Shown here in pieces: positions 54,179 through 61,793 of a stretch of DNA of 64,000 bases. The stretch is from Xanthomonas albilineans (GTDB lineage Bacteria; Pseudomonadota; Gammaproteobacteria; Xanthomonadales; Xanthomonadaceae): positions 285,491 through 349,490 of the forward strand of contig NZ_MDCB01000002.1 in NCBI RefSeq assembly GCF_002939705.1, given 5' to 3'. The notes below the pieces were generated by a model. That model had not been told where the DNA came from and searched no databases. It saw only the letters and a list, made by a program, of their open reading frames with translations. Made by a program: the position numbers and the translations under genes. The stretch's first letter is position 1, and every line of letters begins with the position of its first letter.

Positions 54179-57100
54179 TCAGGCTGGTTCGGTCTTGGAG
54201 CTGGAGCCTTGTTCGGTGACCGGCGCTGGCGAAACCAGCGAGGCTGCCAGCTCGATCAACTTCAACGGATCCACTGGTTTGCCCAGGTGTGCATCGAAGC
54301 CGGCTTCCAAGGCCAACGTACGATCTTCGCTGCGCACGTAGGCGGTCAGTGCGACTGCGGGAATGCGGCTGGTCGCGCCGGCCCCGCGTGCGCGGATGCT
54401 GCGAATCAGGCTGTGTCCATCGCGGCGCGGCATGCCCACGTCGCTGACCAGCAGCGCATAAGGGCGCTCGCGCAACAGTGCCTCGGCGTCGTCGGCGGAT
54501 ACCGCGATTTCGACTGTCGCACCGGCTTCTTGCAAGAAGCGCTGGGTGACGCCGCGAGAATCCATGTCGTCGTCGACCACTAACACGCGGACTCCGTCCA
54601 GACGAATGCCGCCAGCACGCAAGCCGCCGCTGGCGATCGCGCCGCCTTCGTGGCTGCGGATCTGATCCAGTCCATGTAGGTCGTTGCGTGGTAATAGCAG
54701 GGTAAAAGTCGAGCCGAGGCCGAGGCCATCGCTGATGACCGACAGTTGCCCATGATGCAGTTCCGTCAATTGCTTGGCGATGGACAAGCCCAGGCCGAGT
54801 CCACCGGCACTGCGCGTACTGCTGGCATCGGCCTGACTGAAGCGGTCGAATACGTGCGGTAGAAACAGCGGTTCGATACCCAAGCCTGTATCGCTGACCT
54901 CGATGCGCATATGGGTGCTGCTGTTGCTCAGCGTTACCGTGATCTTGCCTGTGCTTGGAGTGAACTTGATCGCATTGCCGATCAAATTGGTTAACACCTG
55001 CTGCAGGCGTACCGTATCGCCCAGATACGGGGGGAGCGGCGTGCTGTCGGCGACTAAAACGATATCGACGCCCTTGTCTTCGGCACTGGGCCTGGCGGAG
55101 TCGATCGTTTCCCCGATCAGAGTGCGCAGATCCAATTCTGTCGGTTCGAGGCGGACCTTGCCGGAAAGAATGGCGCTCATGTCCAGCAAGTCGTCGATGA
55201 TCTGCGCCTGGGTATGGGCGCTGCGCTCGATCACCTGCAGGCCCTTGCTGATATCTTTTTCGAGCACCTCCGTCTCTTGCTGCATCAGCCGCGCCCAGCC
55301 CAGGATCGCATTGAGTGGGGTGCGCAATTCGTGACTCAATGTGGCCAGAAATTCGTCCTTCATGCGGCTGGCCCGTTCGGCTTCGCTGCGTGCATTCTGT
55401 TCGGCGTCGAGCAGTTGCTGCAGGCGTAGGTCGGTTTTACGGCGTTCGATGATAATGCCGGCCAGCCGCGAGGCCGAGCGGGCCAGCTCCTGTTCGTGTG
55501 CGTTGGGGTAGTGCACGAACGGGAAATACAGCGCGACCGAGCCCAATACATCGCCATCGCTGGCGATGATCGGGGTAGAGCAGCAGGCGACGATGTCGGC
55601 TTCAACGGCCACGGTCAGATAGTGTTGCCAGTGCGCATCCAGGCGTATATCGCTGCACAGCACTTGCCGGCGCAGGTGGACCGCGCGTCCGCAGGAGACT
55701 GTGTTGGCATCGATCGGCAGGCGATGGATGGCCTTGCGGAATCCGGCCGGCATGCTCGGTGCCGCTCCCTCCAGCAAACATTGCTGATGCTCGTCGACGA
55801 GCATGATGGTGCAGCGCAAGCCCACATCGCTCTGCGCTTCGATACCGTGCGCGATTGCTTCGAGCACCACGTTCAACGGTTTTCCAGTGGTGATCATCTC
55901 CAGCGCCGAGCGCTCGGCGGCGGTGGCGTGCTCGATGCGCTTGCGTTCGGCGATGTCCATCAACGAGCCGATGAAGCCGAGGAACTGGCCCGATGAACTG
56001 AAGCGAGGAGTCGCGGTATCCACGCACCAGCGGTACTCGCCGTCGTGGCGGCGCAAGCGGTATTCGATCGTGTAGGCGCGGCGGTCGTTTGACGCCCGCG
56101 CCAGCATGCGCCCGGTCGCGGCGACGTCGTCGACATGGATCTTTTCCAGCCAGCCGGCCCCTAGTGCTTCCTGTTCGCTCTGGCCGGTGTAGAGGTACCA
56201 CTGGCGGCTGATGTACTCGTAATCGCCATCGGCATTGGACATCCAGATCATGACCGGCGCGTTGTCACATAGGTTGCGAAAGCGCAACTCGCTTTCCTGC
56301 AGGCGCTGTTCGACCATGCGGCGGTCGTGGATGTCGGTGTTGGTGCCGATCCAGCGTACGATCTGGCCAGCTTCGTCGCGGATTGCCAGGGCACGCCCAA
56401 GGTGCCAACGATAGTTGCCGTCATGACGGCGCAGCGGATACTCGATTTCGTAGGGTTCGCCGCTGCGCAAGGCTTCCGGCCACACCTGCATCATCCGCGC
56501 CAAACCTTCTTCGGTATGGACCTTGCGCCAACTGTCGTAGCCAGTTTCGCCGACCGGCAGACCGGTGTATTCGTACCAGCGTTTGTTGAAGTAGTCGACT
56601 TGGCCGTCTGGCATGGTGGTGAACACGATCTGCGGCATTGCATCGGCCAACTCGCGCAGGCGTGCCTCGCTGCTGGCCAGTTCCGCCTGCGCGCTCGCCC
56701 GTTCCATCGATTCCCAGCAGCGTGCCGCCACCAGCCTCACCAGTTCGATTTCCGCCGGCGTCCAGACGCGTGGATAGTTTTGGTGCACGCTGATCATCGC
56801 GACCAGACGTCCGGCCTTGTGTAGCGGCGCGGTCAATACCGCACGCAGCTCCAGGCGCCGTTGATCGAGATCGTCCAAGCGCAGTGGAGGAGTATGGGAT
56901 CGGGTATCTGCTACGACCCAGGGGCGGTTCTCGCGCAGGCAGTCGAGCAGATCGCTGCCGAACTCGCTCAAGCATGAGCGTCCAGTGCGGTGAGCGGCAC
57001 CGTCGACGTAGTCGGCGCGGACATCGAAGGTGTCTTCGTCGGGGGCGACGATCGCGTAGGCACAGCGGTTCGCACGCAGATGCTGGCCGAGCATCGCCGC

Positions 57101-58132
57101 GCCGGTTTCGCAGATAGCCTCGGCGTTGTCCAGATTCTGCAACGTGTCTTCCAGCATCAGCAGGAAACTGTCGTGCGGCTGAGAACGAATCTGCTCGGTA
57201 CGATCGATGCCATGCACCAGCACTCTGGTGACTTTGCCATCGGCGTCGCGCATGGGGTGGTAGACACAGTCCACATTGGTTTCCGACATCGCCCCGTGTG
57301 CGGTGCGGCGCAGGTTGAAAGTCATCGACTTGCCGGTGAACGGCATGCCGCTGGCACGCACGGTGTCCAGTAGTTGCAGGAAGCCTTGCTGGTGGATCTC
57401 CGGGATTGCCTCGGCTAGCGGTCGGCCGACCAACTCGCGTGGCCCGATCAGTTCCTGATAGCGTGGGTTAACGCTTTCGACCACGTAGTCGGGGCCGCGC
57501 AGGATGGCCAGTGCGGTGGGGGATTGCTCGAAGGCATCGGCCATCTGGGTGCGTTGCACGTCCAGATCACTCAGCAATGTATCTCCCTCGCGCGCCTGGG
57601 TGGTGTGTACGGTGTCTTCCATGCAAACGCACAGCACACCGCCGATATCGCCGTTGTCGTCGTAGAGCGGGCTATGGGAGAAGGTGAAATACACCTGCTC
57701 GCTGTAGCCGTTGCGCAGCACCGTCAGCGGCATGTGCGCGTTCCAAGTGGATTGCCCGGTAGCGAAGACCTGTTCGGCCTGCGCATTCACTGCCGACCAC
57801 ACGTCCGGCCACACCTCTTCGGCTGGGCGTCCGAATGCAGCGGGGTGGCGCAGTCCCAGAAGCGGGATGTAGGCATCGTTGTACAGGCGACTCATCCGCT
57901 CGCCCCAGCAGATCACCATCGGGAAACGCGACGCCAGGCAGATGGACAGGGCGGTCCGCAGGCTTTGCGGCCAGTGTTCCATGGGGCCCAGTGAGTGGTT
58001 GGGCCAGTCGATTGCGCGCAACAGCTCACCAGTGACGCTGCCGGCAGGAAGCCGGACAGCAGGCGGTGAACGGTCGTTTGCGTTGATGGCAGTGTTCCTC
58101 GAATGTAGCATGTCGCGGTGACAAGCTTGCAA
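54179..58132 (-). CDS. Multi-sensor hybrid histidine kinase (PAS/GAF/HisKA/HATPase/REC)
   Basis: 1317 residues with no transmembrane helix. There are four PAS-like sensor blocks (about 40-180, 200-320, 495-620, 625-745) interleaved with two GAF-like blocks (about 335-480 and 765-915). The kinase core follows: HisKA with FLATLSHELRTPLNAILGW, N-box NLIGNAIKF, G-boxes DTGLGIEP and GGLGLGLSIAKQLTELHHG. The C-terminal receiver has its Asp in LLVSDVGMPRRDGHSL and a later HLGKPVDP. It is a cytoplasmic multi-input sensor; its signal is unknown. Ten nt upstream lies a single-domain receiver gene on the same strand, a likely partner. Confidence 0.9.
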   Translation of the reverse strand: MQACHRDMLHSRNTAINANDRSPPAVRLPAGSVTGELLRAIDWPNHSLGPMEHWPQSLRTALSICLASRFPMVICWGERMSRLYNDAYIPLLGLRHPAAFGRPAEEVWPDVWSAVNAQAEQVFATGQSTWNAHMPLTVLRNGYSEQVYFTFSHSPLYDDNGDIGGVLCVCMEDTVHTTQAREGDTLLSDLDVQRTQMADAFEQSPTALAILRGPDYVVESVNPRYQELIGPRELVGRPLAEAIPEIHQQGFLQLLDTVRASGMPFTGKSMTFNLRRTAHGAMSETNVDCVYHPMRDADGKVTRVLVHGIDRTEQIRSQPHDSFLLMLEDTLQNLDNAEAICETGAAMLGQHLRANRCAYAIVAPDEDTFDVRADYVDGAAHRTGRSCLSEFGSDLLDCLRENRPWVVADTRSHTPPLRLDDLDQRRLELRAVLTAPLHKAGRLVAMISVHQNYPRVWTPAEIELVRLVAARCWESMERASAQAELASSEARLRELADAMPQIVFTTMPDGQVDYFNKRWYEYTGLPVGETGYDSWRKVHTEEGLARMMQVWPEALRSGEPYEIEYPLRRHDGNYRWHLGRALAIRDEAGQIVRWIGTNTDIHDRRMVEQRLQESELRFRNLCDNAPVMIWMSNADGDYEYISRQWYLYTGQSEQEALGAGWLEKIHVDDVAATGRMLARASNDRRAYTIEYRLRRHDGEYRWCVDTATPRFSSSGQFLGFIGSLMDIAERKRIEHATAAERSALEMITTGKPLNVVLEAIAHGIEAQSDVGLRCTIMLVDEHQQCLLEGAAPSMPAGFRKAIHRLPIDANTVSCGRAVHLRRQVLCSDIRLDAHWQHYLTVAVEADIVACCSTPIIASDGDVLGSVALYFPFVHYPNAHEQELARSASRLAGIIIERRKTDLRLQQLLDAEQNARSEAERASRMKDEFLATLSHELRTPLNAILGWARLMQQETEVLEKDISKGLQVIERSAHTQAQIIDDLLDMSAILSGKVRLEPTELDLRTLIGETIDSARPSAEDKGVDIVLVADSTPLPPYLGDTVRLQQVLTNLIGNAIKFTPSTGKITVTLSNSSTHMRIEVSDTGLGIEPLFLPHVFDRFSQADASSTRSAGGLGLGLSIAKQLTELHHGQLSVISDGLGLGSTFTLLLPRNDLHGLDQIRSHEGGAIASGGLRAGGIRLDGVRVLVVDDDMDSRGVTQRFLQEAGATVEIAVSADDAEALLRERPYALLVSDVGMPRRDGHSLIRSIRARGAGATSRIPAVALTAYVRSEDRTLALEAGFDAHLGKPVDPLKLIELAASLVSPAPVTEQGSSSKTEPA

Positions 58133-58142
58133 TTAAGGATTC

Positions 58143-58523
58143 TCAGGGACGTGCGGTCATCTTGGTGTGAGCGTCTTCCAATGCTTTGATGAGCTGCTCG
58201 GACAGATAGGGTTTGGTCAGCACCACGCCCGTGGCGAAACCCGCCGGCAGGGACGCGGCGGCCACTCCGGTGGCCAGCACGTAGGGCGTGGCGCGTTCGG
58301 TCAATACCCGGGCGACTGTCTCACTGGTTTCGCCAGCTGCCAAGCGGAAATCGAGGACCGCCCGATCCGGACGTTCGCTGTCGATCAACGCCAGGGCTTG
58401 CTTCACCGACGCAGCGATACCGACGACATCGGCACCGGCCTGGGCAAGCTGTAACTCCAGAAGCGTCGCGTTCATTTCGTCGTTCTCGACCACCAAGATA
58501 CGCAGGCCCCGCAATGCCGACAT
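58143..58523 (-). CDS. Single-domain response regulator
   Basis: 126 residues, a lone receiver: VVENDEMNATLLELQLAQAGADV (acidic residues at the N-terminus), the likely acceptor Asp in DRAVLDFRLAAGETS, the T/S region in VLATGVAAAS and the Lys in VLTKPYLSEQL. There is no output domain, so it acts by protein contact or phosphotransfer. It is immediately upstream of the large hybrid kinase and probably in the same transcript. A TATACT -10-like box lies about 30 nt upstream on the minus strand. Confidence 0.88.
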   Translation of the reverse strand: MSALRGLRILVVENDEMNATLLELQLAQAGADVVGIAASVKQALALIDSERPDRAVLDFRLAAGETSETVARVLTERATPYVLATGVAAASLPAGFATGVVLTKPYLSEQLIKALEDAHTKMTARP

Positions 58524-58650
58524 CGCTTGCTCGTTAAAGTTTCAGAAATGAGAGTATAGCGGCAGCGGCAATCCCGCCGTGTAGACTTGCTACTGCATCC
58601 CGCCGCATGATTGAAGCGGGCCCCTATGGTGTTTTGGTAGTCGAGTCGGC

Positions 58651-58656
58651 TATACT
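58651..58656 (+). promoter_or_regulatory. -10 box of tRNA-Leu
   Basis: TATACT lies 10 nt before the tRNA 5' end, the usual distance for a tRNA promoter. The -35 region is not clear. Confidence 0.45.
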
Positions 58657-58666
58657 TGTCGGCCGC

Positions 58667-58753
58667 GCCGAAGTGGCGGAATCGGTAGACGCAGCGGACT
58701 CAAAATCCGCCGCCCTTAAAAGCGTGTGGGTTCGAGTCCCACCTTCGGCACCA
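58667..58753 (+). tRNA. tRNA-Leu (anticodon CAA)
   Basis: 87 nt including an encoded CCA. The acceptor GCCGAAG pairs with CTTCGGC. The D arm is GCGG-AATCGGTAGAC-GC, and the anticodon stem GCGGA/TCCGC carries loop CTCAAAA, giving anticodon CAA (reads UUG). A long variable arm is typical of tRNA-Leu. The T arm is GTGGG-TTCGAGT-CCCAC. Its 3' end is the likely attachment site of the integrated element that follows. Confidence 0.96.
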
Positions 58754-58798
58754 GCACATTGTTTCATGGCGTCCGATAAGGTCCAGAAACTTCAAAGA

Positions 58799-58823
58799 AA
58801 CCCGCAACTTAGCGGGTTTTTTT
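58799..58823 (+). terminator. Rho-independent terminator of tRNA-Leu
   Basis: AACCCGC-AACTTA-GCGGGTT followed by five T residues, 46 nt past the tRNA. If the att core is the tRNA 3' end, this terminator belongs to the element side and replaces the native one. Confidence 0.85.
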
Positions 58824-58866
58824 GTGTCTGATCGTCCAAATGCGTCCAAGGATATGTGTTGCAATC

Positions 58867-58951
58867 TGGGGGCAAGTGGGGGCAGATTTGGGGGCAGGCG
58901 GGCCGTGATACATTTTCCATGGCCCCAGTTGCCCCCATTCTGGTTGCCCCA
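58867..58951. repeat. TGGGGGCA octamer cluster upstream of the integrase gene
   Basis: TGGGGGCA occurs three times on the plus strand (58867-58874, 58877-58884, 58889-58896). It recurs inverted as TGCCCCCA (58930-58937) and TGCCCCA (58945-58951), all between the tRNA and the integrase start. Such clusters are typical arm-type sites for a P4-like integrase or its directionality factor. Confidence 0.65.
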
Positions 58952-58964
58952 TTACGAGTCCCCC

Positions 58965-60185
58965 ATGCCACTGACCGATACTGCGATCCGCAAGGCAAAG
59001 TCCGCCAGTCGCACCCAACGCTTGTTCGATGGCGGGGGCATGTACCTCGAAATCACTCCTGCCGGCGGCAAGTGGTGGAGGTTGAAGTACCGCGTTGGCG
59101 GCAAGGAAAAGCGGTTGTCCCTTGGCACCTACCCCGATACTGGGCTTGCGGCTGCCAGGGTAAGGCGCGAGGAAGCCCGCAAGCTCCTGGCTTCCGGCAT
59201 AGACCCGAGCGAACAGCGTAAACAGGTCAAGCAGGAGCAGATTGCTGCGGTGGCTGCTTCTGGCGAGACCTTCAAGTCCGTCGCTCGCGAGTGGATGAGC
59301 CGCCAGACTGTTGCTCGCGTCACGGCCGATAAAAACCGCTGGCTGCTGGAGACGTTTCTGTTCCCCGAGATCGGCAGCCGGCCCATTGGCGAGATCACGC
59401 CCCGTGAGTTGCTGGACGCCCTGCGCAAGATTGAAGCCACGGGCAAGCTGGAAACTGCCGGCCGCGCCAAGATCAAGGCCGGCCAGGTATTCCGTTACGC
59501 CATGTTGGAGGGCAAGGCGGAGATTGATCCGACTGCCAGCTTGCGCGGGGCGCTCAAAGTCGCCAAGGCTCGGCACCATGCCGCCGTAACCGATCCAGTC
59601 AAGATCGGACAGTTGTTGCGCGCCATCGAGGGTTTCAGCGGGCAACCCGTGACCCATGCGGCATTGAAGCTGGCCCCGCTGGTGTTCGTGCGCCCCGGCG
59701 AGCTACGGGCGGCGGAGTGGGGGGAAATCGATCTGGATGCCGCCATGTGGCGTATCCGGCCCGAGCGCATGAAGATGAAGGCGGCGCACTTGGTCCCGCT
59801 ATCCGGTCAGGCAGTGGCGATTTTGCGCGACTTGCACGCGCTGACCGGTGGCGGCCACCATGTGTTTCCGGGTCTGCGCCCGAATCGTCCGATGTCCGAG
59901 AGCACGATTAATGCCGCACTGCGCGCCCTGGGATATGCGAGTGATGAAATGACCGGCCACGGCTTCCGCAGCATGGCGGCGACGCGGCTCAATGAAATGG
60001 GCTGGAATCCTGATGCCATCGAACGGCAGCTTGCGCACGCCGAGACAAACAAGGTCCGCGAGGCATATACGTACGCGGCGCAGTATCTGCCCGAGCGCGT
60101 GCGCATGATGCAGGCATGGGCGGATTATCTGGACGGCCTGCGCACGGGCGGCAACGTCGTGCCGCTGCGAGTCAAGGCTGGCTGA
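58965..60185 (+). CDS. Tyrosine-recombinase integrase (P4-like)
   Basis: 406 residues from ATG 58965 (MPLTDTAIRKAKSASRTQRLFDGGGMYLEITPAGGKWWRLKYR), the classical DUF4102 arm-binding N-terminus of P4-family integrases. The core-binding domain spans about 100-200. Catalytic residues are Arg near 243 (RPGELRAAEWGEI), H-x-x-R near 331 (GHGFRSMAATRL), a second His (LAHAE) and Tyr near 368-371 (AYTYAAQYLPER). It inserts the element at tRNA-Leu(CAA). An upstream in-frame start would read through the octamer cluster and is rejected. Confidence 0.95.
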   Translation: MPLTDTAIRKAKSASRTQRLFDGGGMYLEITPAGGKWWRLKYRVGGKEKRLSLGTYPDTGLAAARVRREEARKLLASGIDPSEQRKQVKQEQIAAVAASGETFKSVAREWMSRQTVARVTADKNRWLLETFLFPEIGSRPIGEITPRELLDALRKIEATGKLETAGRAKIKAGQVFRYAMLEGKAEIDPTASLRGALKVAKARHHAAVTDPVKIGQLLRAIEGFSGQPVTHAALKLAPLVFVRPGELRAAEWGEIDLDAAMWRIRPERMKMKAAHLVPLSGQAVAILRDLHALTGGGHHVFPGLRPNRPMSESTINAALRALGYASDEMTGHGFRSMAATRLNEMGWNPDAIERQLAHAETNKVREAYTYAAQYLPERVRMMQAWADYLDGLRTGGNVVPLRVKAG

Positions 60186-60223
60186 GCTTCCATCGAATAC
60201 CCGCACCTAGCCGATGGGGTGAA

Positions 60224-60245
60224 AAGCCGGGCACCCTGCCGGCTT
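60224..60245 (+). terminator. Hairpin after the integrase gene
   Basis: AAGCCGG-GCACCCTG-CCGGCTT, a perfect 7-bp stem 38 nt past the integrase stop. There is no T-run, so it may be a weak terminator or the leader structure of the next gene. Confidence 0.35.
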
Positions 60246-60284
60246 GGTGTGGGAACTTTCTCTTCAGGGGCGCAAGGGTGTGCC

Positions 60285-61049
60285 ATGTCGACCGAAGTGG
60301 AGCTTCAAAGCCAGCTACGCACACGCATAAGCAATCTGTGTGAGTGGCTTTCAGGTGCGCTAGAGATAGGCGAGGTGCGCCGAGTCGAATCTGTGATGCT
60401 CGCAAAAAAAGCCTTGTATGTATGGCTCTGCGAACGCTGGGACAATAACGAAGGAGATAAAGAAGGTGCGCTCGCCTACGCACTGGAATGCTACGTGGAA
60501 TCTGGCCCGGCTTGGGCACGCGAAGAATCTTCGCTTGAAGCTGATCTTTCCATTACTGCGGATCCCCCTTGGGAACTGAGCGAGTTCCATCTATTGGTCG
60601 CATCATTCTTGGCCGATCAAGCACTTTTGGCCTTCAATCGCGGATCAAAGAAGCAATTAATTTTGTCTGCGATGCTCTATGCCGACGCTGTTGAATGCCG
60701 AGAATACTGGAGCCATATACGCGGACCTGCTGGTGCGCGAAATCCGGAAACCATGCTGGGTGAAGTTCATGCTGCGGCGAGGTCGCTGCATGAAAGGATC
60801 GCTGTTGACAAAGAGCAGAGAAGCCGCGCCAGGAGAGCCGTTGCAGCCAAACTCAGGAATGACCCCAAGCAAGTCGCAAAGTCGCAGGCGTTCAAGATGT
60901 GGCAGGACTGGCAATCGGGAAAAGCCGTGCATACTTCCGGGGCGGCATTCGCACGTCACGTGGTGGGAACACTGCCCATTGATGACACAAACACGGTACA
61001 GCGGTGGATGAGGGCTTGGCGAAAAGTAGGCGCATCCGGTAACGCCTAG
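60285..61049 (+). CDS. Mobile-element protein of unknown function
   Basis: 254 residues from ATG 60285 (MSTEVELQSQLRTRISNLCEWLSGALEIGE). It is soluble and largely helical. An N-terminal ~125 residues rich in Trp and Glu is followed by a short charged helix (KEQRSRARRAVAAKLRNDPKQVAKSQAFKMWQDWQSGK). The C-terminal segment AFARHVVGTLPIDDTNTVQRWMRAWRK looks like a small helix-turn-helix often found in element-encoded replication or regulatory proteins. The family is not recognised. Codon use is less GC-biased than the core genes. Its stop codon lies inside a 20-bp tandem repeat. Confidence 0.75.
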   Translation: MSTEVELQSQLRTRISNLCEWLSGALEIGEVRRVESVMLAKKALYVWLCERWDNNEGDKEGALAYALECYVESGPAWAREESSLEADLSITADPPWELSEFHLLVASFLADQALLAFNRGSKKQLILSAMLYADAVECREYWSHIRGPAGARNPETMLGEVHAAARSLHERIAVDKEQRSRARRAVAAKLRNDPKQVAKSQAFKMWQDWQSGKAVHTSGAAFARHVVGTLPIDDTNTVQRWMRAWRKVGASGNA

Positions 61050-61069
61050 GCGCATGCAGTAACGCCTAG
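61030..61069. repeat. 20-bp tandem repeat at a gene end
   Basis: GCGCATCCGGTAACGCCTAG (61030-61049) is followed at once by GCGCATGCAGTAACGCCTAG (61050-61069), two mismatches apart. The first copy encodes the last codons and TAG of the unknown gene; the second lies just after it, and a weaker TTTACGAGTAGG follows. It may be an iteron-like or regulator site of the element. Confidence 0.7.
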
Positions 61070-61158
61070 GCTTTACGAGTAGGACCATATAAACGCTTGT
61101 CCGAGGTGTATTTAATAGGTGTCGCCCGGCCCAATGGTGGCCGAAACGAGACGATACC

Positions 61159-61410
61159 GTGCACCACATTTCACTCCCCGAAACCGGGTTTCTGCGACTT
61201 CCCCAGATCGTCGGCCGCGCTGCCGATCCCGATACCAACACCACGGCTATCCCGGCACTGATCCCGGTTTCCCGGTCGACCTGGTGGGCCGGCGTGCGCT
61301 CTGGCCGATATCCGCAGCCTGTCAAGTTGGGCGAACGCTGTACCGCCTGGCGTGTGGAGGATATCCGCGAGCTGATCGAACGCACTGCCAGTGCAAAGGC
61401 GGCGCCATGA
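61159..61410 (+). CDS. AlpA-like excisionase/transcriptional regulator
   Basis: 83 residues with a GTG start. It is a MerR-like winged helix of the AlpA type: FLRLPQIVGRAADP...LIPVSRSTWWAGVRSGRYPQPVKLGERCTAWRVEDIRELIERTAS. In P4-like elements AlpA activates or directs integrase-mediated excision. An insertion (DPDTNTTAIPA) between the first helix and the VSRSTWW recognition region makes it slightly longer than classic AlpA. Its stop overlaps the next start (ATGA). Confidence 0.9.
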   Translation: MHHISLPETGFLRLPQIVGRAADPDTNTTAIPALIPVSRSTWWAGVRSGRYPQPVKLGERCTAWRVEDIRELIERTASAKAAP

Positions 61411-61793
61411 CCCAAAAACGTCGCAGCCCGCACAAGGCGGCCCACGATGCACACGCTGGCGCGCTGGGTGCATGGCGAGTGTACGGCCAGGCCGACAGGA
61501 GCGGCACGTCCCTGCCGGACAACTGGCGCGACCGGCTGCCTGACCCTGCCGATTACTACCGCCAACATGTTGCCAAGCTAGGCAGGCCGAATGGGAGCGG
61601 CTGGGCGCAGGGTGTTTCCCCCTTCCGTGATGAGCGTGAGCCGTCCTTTTCCGTCTGCCAGACCAATCCGCGCGGCCCCTGGCGGGACTTCGCTACTGGC
61701 GAGACCGGTGACCTGGTGAGCTTCCATATGCGCCTGACCGGCAAGCCGTTCAAGGAAGCCGTGGCCGACCTGCTGGCTGGGGTGCGCCGATGA
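61407..61793 (+). CDS. Primase zinc-domain-like protein lacking the zinc cysteines
   Basis: 128 residues, overlapping both neighbours by 4 nt. Its second half follows the DnaG CHC2 zinc-binding fold: GVSPFRDEREPSFSVCQTNPRGPWRDFATGETGDLVSFHMRLTGKPFKEAVADLL (compare CPFHxEKTPSF...GxxGDxxxF...FxEAVxxL). Only one cysteine remains where DnaG has three Cys and a His. Together with the TOPRIM domain of the next gene it would make a split primase. A non-zinc or purely structural role is possible. Confidence 0.7.
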   Translation: MTQKRRSPHKAAHDAHAGALGAWRVYGQADRSGTSLPDNWRDRLPDPADYYRQHVAKLGRPNGSGWAQGVSPFRDEREPSFSVCQTNPRGPWRDFATGETGDLVSFHMRLTGKPFKEAVADLLAGVRR

